Part shown: positions 6,862 through 8,300 of the stretch, piece by piece
Numbering within the stretch: position 1 is the stretch's first letter
How the letters are laid out: each line of letters starts with the position of its first letter
Translations under genes and position numbers: made by a program
The notes under the pieces: generated by a model
The model's input: the letters and a program-made list of their open reading frames with translations, nothing else
Database searches by the model: none
Told to the model about the DNA's origin: nothing
Source of the DNA: an uncultured Cocleimonas sp.
Lineage (GTDB): Bacteria; Pseudomonadota; Gammaproteobacteria; Thiotrichales; Thiotrichaceae
DNA length: 8,300 bases
Reading direction: 5' to 3'
Assembly: GCA_937974135.1 (NCBI GenBank)
Contig: CALJIH010000017.1
Span: forward strand, 1-8,300

Positions 6862-7947
6862 ATGCCATTAGTTGCACATAATAATCTACCGACTTTTGAG
6901 CGACTACGCGAAGAAGGTCAAACCATCTTGCGCCCAGGTCAAGCTGCAAGACAGGATATTCGTGAGCTGCATATTGGCATTTTAAACATGATGCCTGATG
7001 CAGCCATGGAAGCGACTGAACGACAGTTTTTTCGCCTGATAGGTGAAAGTAATCCAATCGCACAATTTCATGTGCATTTGTTTAGCTTACCAATAATCGA
7101 GCGCAATGAAGATGCGCAAAAACATATCGATGAACATTATTTAAGTTTTGAAGAAATTCAAACTATGGGTATTGATGCGCTGATCATCACAGGTGCAAAC
7201 GTAACCCAACCAAAATTATCACTGGAACCGTTTTGGGGGCCGTTAAGTGAGGTTTTTCATTGGGCGCATGAAAACGTAACATCCACACTGTGCTCTTGTC
7301 TCGCAACTCATGCTTCTCTAGAACTTCAATACCATCAACCGCGCTATAATCTCGGTTATAAAAGGTGGGGGGTGTATAGCCATAGGGTTAAAAATAAACA
7401 TCATCCTTTGGTACATGGCATCAACTCGCGTTTTGATGTACCTCATTCGCGTTACAATCAAATCGATGCTTCACAATTTGCAGCTGCAGGCCTAGAAATT
7501 CTCGCAGAAAGCGCCGAAGCTGGTGTGCAAATGGCAGTCAGCCCTGATGGTTTTCGCAGCGTCTTTTTTCAAGGGCATCCAGAATACGATAGCATTAGTT
7601 TACTCAAAGAGTACAAACGAGAAGTCGGCATTTTTGCTTTAGCGTTAAATCGCGGTAAGAAAGTTGCTTATCCGCCATTTCCTTCTAATTACTTTGATAA
7701 ATACACACAAGCAATTTTCAATGAGTATCAATATCGTTTAATTGAGTCAATTAATAATAGAGTCAAACCGCCAAAATTCCCCGAACATCTTATTTTAGAT
7801 CGACTTGACAACACTTGGCACGATACTGCCGCGGCTATTCTTGCGAATTGGATGGGTTTGGTTTATCAGGTAACACATCTAGATCGTAACAAACCTTTCA
7901 TGGATGGAATTGATCCTAATGATCCATTAGATTTAAAAACTAAATAA
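6862..7947 (+). CDS. metA: Homoserine O-acyltransferase, MetA family (probably succinyltransferase)
   Basis: This 361-residue MetA-family enzyme, a class I glutamine amidotransferase-like fold, activates the hydroxyl of L-homoserine with an acyl-CoA in the first committed step of methionine synthesis. Compared with E. coli MetA, the catalytic cysteine is C146 in TSTLCSCLATHASL (C142 in E. coli). The His-Glu pair is H239/E241 in GHPEYD, and R197 (PHSRY), E250 and R253 also match known active-site positions. Two differences stand out. The MPKK lysine segment is replaced by MPDAAMEATERQ with two extra residues, and the position that separates succinyl (Gly) from acetyl (Glu) users is T115 in TGANVT. 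The protein is longer than E. coli MetA (309), mainly at the C-terminus (about 290-361). The acyl donor is therefore uncertain; succinyl is only the family default. The ATG at 6862 has a weak AAAGAG site. The P-loop ATPase gene lies 26 bases upstream. Confidence 0.9.
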   Translation: MPLVAHNNLPTFERLREEGQTILRPGQAARQDIRELHIGILNMMPDAAMEATERQFFRLIGESNPIAQFHVHLFSLPIIERNEDAQKHIDEHYLSFEEIQTMGIDALIITGANVTQPKLSLEPFWGPLSEVFHWAHENVTSTLCSCLATHASLELQYHQPRYNLGYKRWGVYSHRVKNKHHPLVHGINSRFDVPHSRYNQIDASQFAAAGLEILAESAEAGVQMAVSPDGFRSVFFQGHPEYDSISLLKEYKREVGIFALALNRGKKVAYPPFPSNYFDKYTQAIFNEYQYRLIESINNRVKPPKFPEHLILDRLDNTWHDTAAAILANWMGLVYQVTHLDRNKPFMDGIDPNDPLDLKTK

Positions 7948-7953
7948 AATTAA

Positions 7954-8102
7954 GATCACCTTGCTGTAGAGAGTTTCGTTACACCTGATGAATTAAAGAT
8001 ATAGAAGTAATAGGTTATGAAATGGGATTCTCGCATGTGACGAATCGACCAATGGTGAGATCATCTTATTTTGCTGATGAACAAGTATCTGGATTTATCT
8101 AA
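7954..8102 (+). pseudogene. lipA: Frameshifted remnant of lipA (lipoyl synthase) 3' end
   Basis: Reading from 7954 gives DHLAVESFVTPDELK, and after a frame change at about 7999-8000 (two unpaired bases) a second stretch runs from 8001 to a TAA at 8100-8102: IEVIGYEMGFSHV, then TNRPMVRSSYFADEQ and VSGFI. Together these match the C-terminus of lipoyl synthase, a radical-SAM enzyme that adds sulfur to the octanoyl group. The family pattern is H-L-P-V-x-R-(Y/F)-V-(T/S)-P-(D/E)-E, M-G-F-x-H, G-P-x-V-R-S-S-Y-x-A-D. The alignment needs one base deleted. The usual A-S/C-G before P has become T-N-R, the HLPVxR proline and arginine are changed, and a TAA (7951-7953) precedes the first matching codon. 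No radical-SAM CxxxCxxC region is present, so it cannot be active. An intact lipA is expected elsewhere in the genome. Confidence 0.82.
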
Positions 8103-8165
8103 AAATTAAGCACTTCATATTAACGGAAATTTAATTAAACATAGATAAAAGATGAAGTTAGTCTC

Positions 8166-8197
8166 TTACCAGTTACAATTAAATAACCTTCTGGTAA
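8166..8197. repeat. 7-bp inverted repeat beside the terminator
   Basis: TTACCAG (8166-8172) and CTGGTAA (8191-8197) are perfect inverted copies separated by 18 AT-rich bases. The right arm abuts the base of the terminator stem. As RNA, the plus strand could fold into this hairpin followed directly by the terminator hairpin. Nothing else is recognisable from 8103 to 8165, which is AT-rich and has stops in all plus frames. Confidence 0.45.
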
Positions 8198-8230
8198 ATA
8201 AAAAGGCGAACCGAAGTTCGCCTTTTTATT
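8197..8230. terminator. Strong intrinsic terminator, usable from both strands
   Basis: The stem is formed by 8197-8211 and 8216-8230 around a CGAA loop. The GC-rich core is GGCGAAC paired with GTTCGCC, flanked by an A-tract on the left and a T-tract (TTTTTATTTTTTATTT) on the right, for about 15 consecutive base pairs. On the plus strand it would end metA transcription some 250 bases past its stop, after the lipA remnant. The A-tract makes it usable for a leftward transcript entering from beyond the right edge as well. Confidence 0.92.
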
Positions 8231-8300
8231 TTTTATTTATCTTAGTGATTTAAGACCTAGAGATCTAAAACCTTATACCCCTAGCTGAATCTTGTCGGTA
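8231..8300. other. Tail of window with no supported gene
   Basis: These 70 bases past the terminator hold no complete gene. On the minus strand short open stretches reach the window edge and then stop (for example around 8265-8267). The 3' end of a leftward gene converging on the bidirectional terminator is therefore possible, but the fragments are too short to identify. The plus strand shows no recognisable start, promoter or RNA gene. Confidence 0.4.

Noticed and set aside
6773..7063. 96-codon minus-strand open frame across the ATPase-metA junction
   Set aside because: It is antisense to two well-supported genes and its protein has no coherent domain; the intergenic gap there is only 26 bases.

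Overview
This window looks like chromosomal DNA from a fairly AT-rich gammaproteobacterium. The evidence is the hflK-hflC-DUF2065 cluster, a 23S rRNA methyltransferase of the RlmG type, a MetA-type homoserine O-acyltransferase and a recognisable sigma-32 (heat-shock) promoter. I cannot name a genus. Apart from a short gene remnant and a two-copy repeat, nothing points to a mobile element, phage or CRISPR array.

Left block, minus strand (1-2394): a heat-shock-type promoter (2366-2394) reads leftward into hflK (1102-2292), hflC (215-1102) and a DUF2065/YjeT membrane protein that is cut by the window edge (1-183). HflK and HflC are SPFH proteins that form the membrane complex around the FtsH protease. 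They are translationally coupled through a TAATG overlap. The usual upstream partners (miaA, hfq, hflX) are absent, so the operon starts at hflK from its own promoter.

Middle block (2571-5836): rlmG is divergent from hflK. After it comes a spacer with a C-rich repeat and two similar hairpins, then a DMT/EamA transporter on the plus strand. A second copy of the C-rich repeat follows, then a second, divergent-in-sequence DMT/EamA transporter on the minus strand. The two transporters converge.

Right block, plus strand (5837-8300): a short intergenic region with a good -10 box leads into a putative two-gene operon. The first gene encodes an uncharacterised P-loop ATPase or kinase-like protein, probably starting at a TTG. 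The second is metA (homoserine O-succinyl/acetyltransferase, the first committed step of methionine synthesis), 26 bases downstream. Behind metA lies a frameshifted remnant of the 3' end of lipA (lipoyl synthase). A 7-bp inverted repeat and a strong intrinsic terminator at 8197-8230 follow.

The observations most worth following are the lipA remnant, the sigma-32 promoter of hflKC, the 22-bp direct repeat flanking one transporter gene, and the conserved-looking but uncharacterised P-loop protein paired with an atypical MetA. I did not find clear evidence of a wholly new system.
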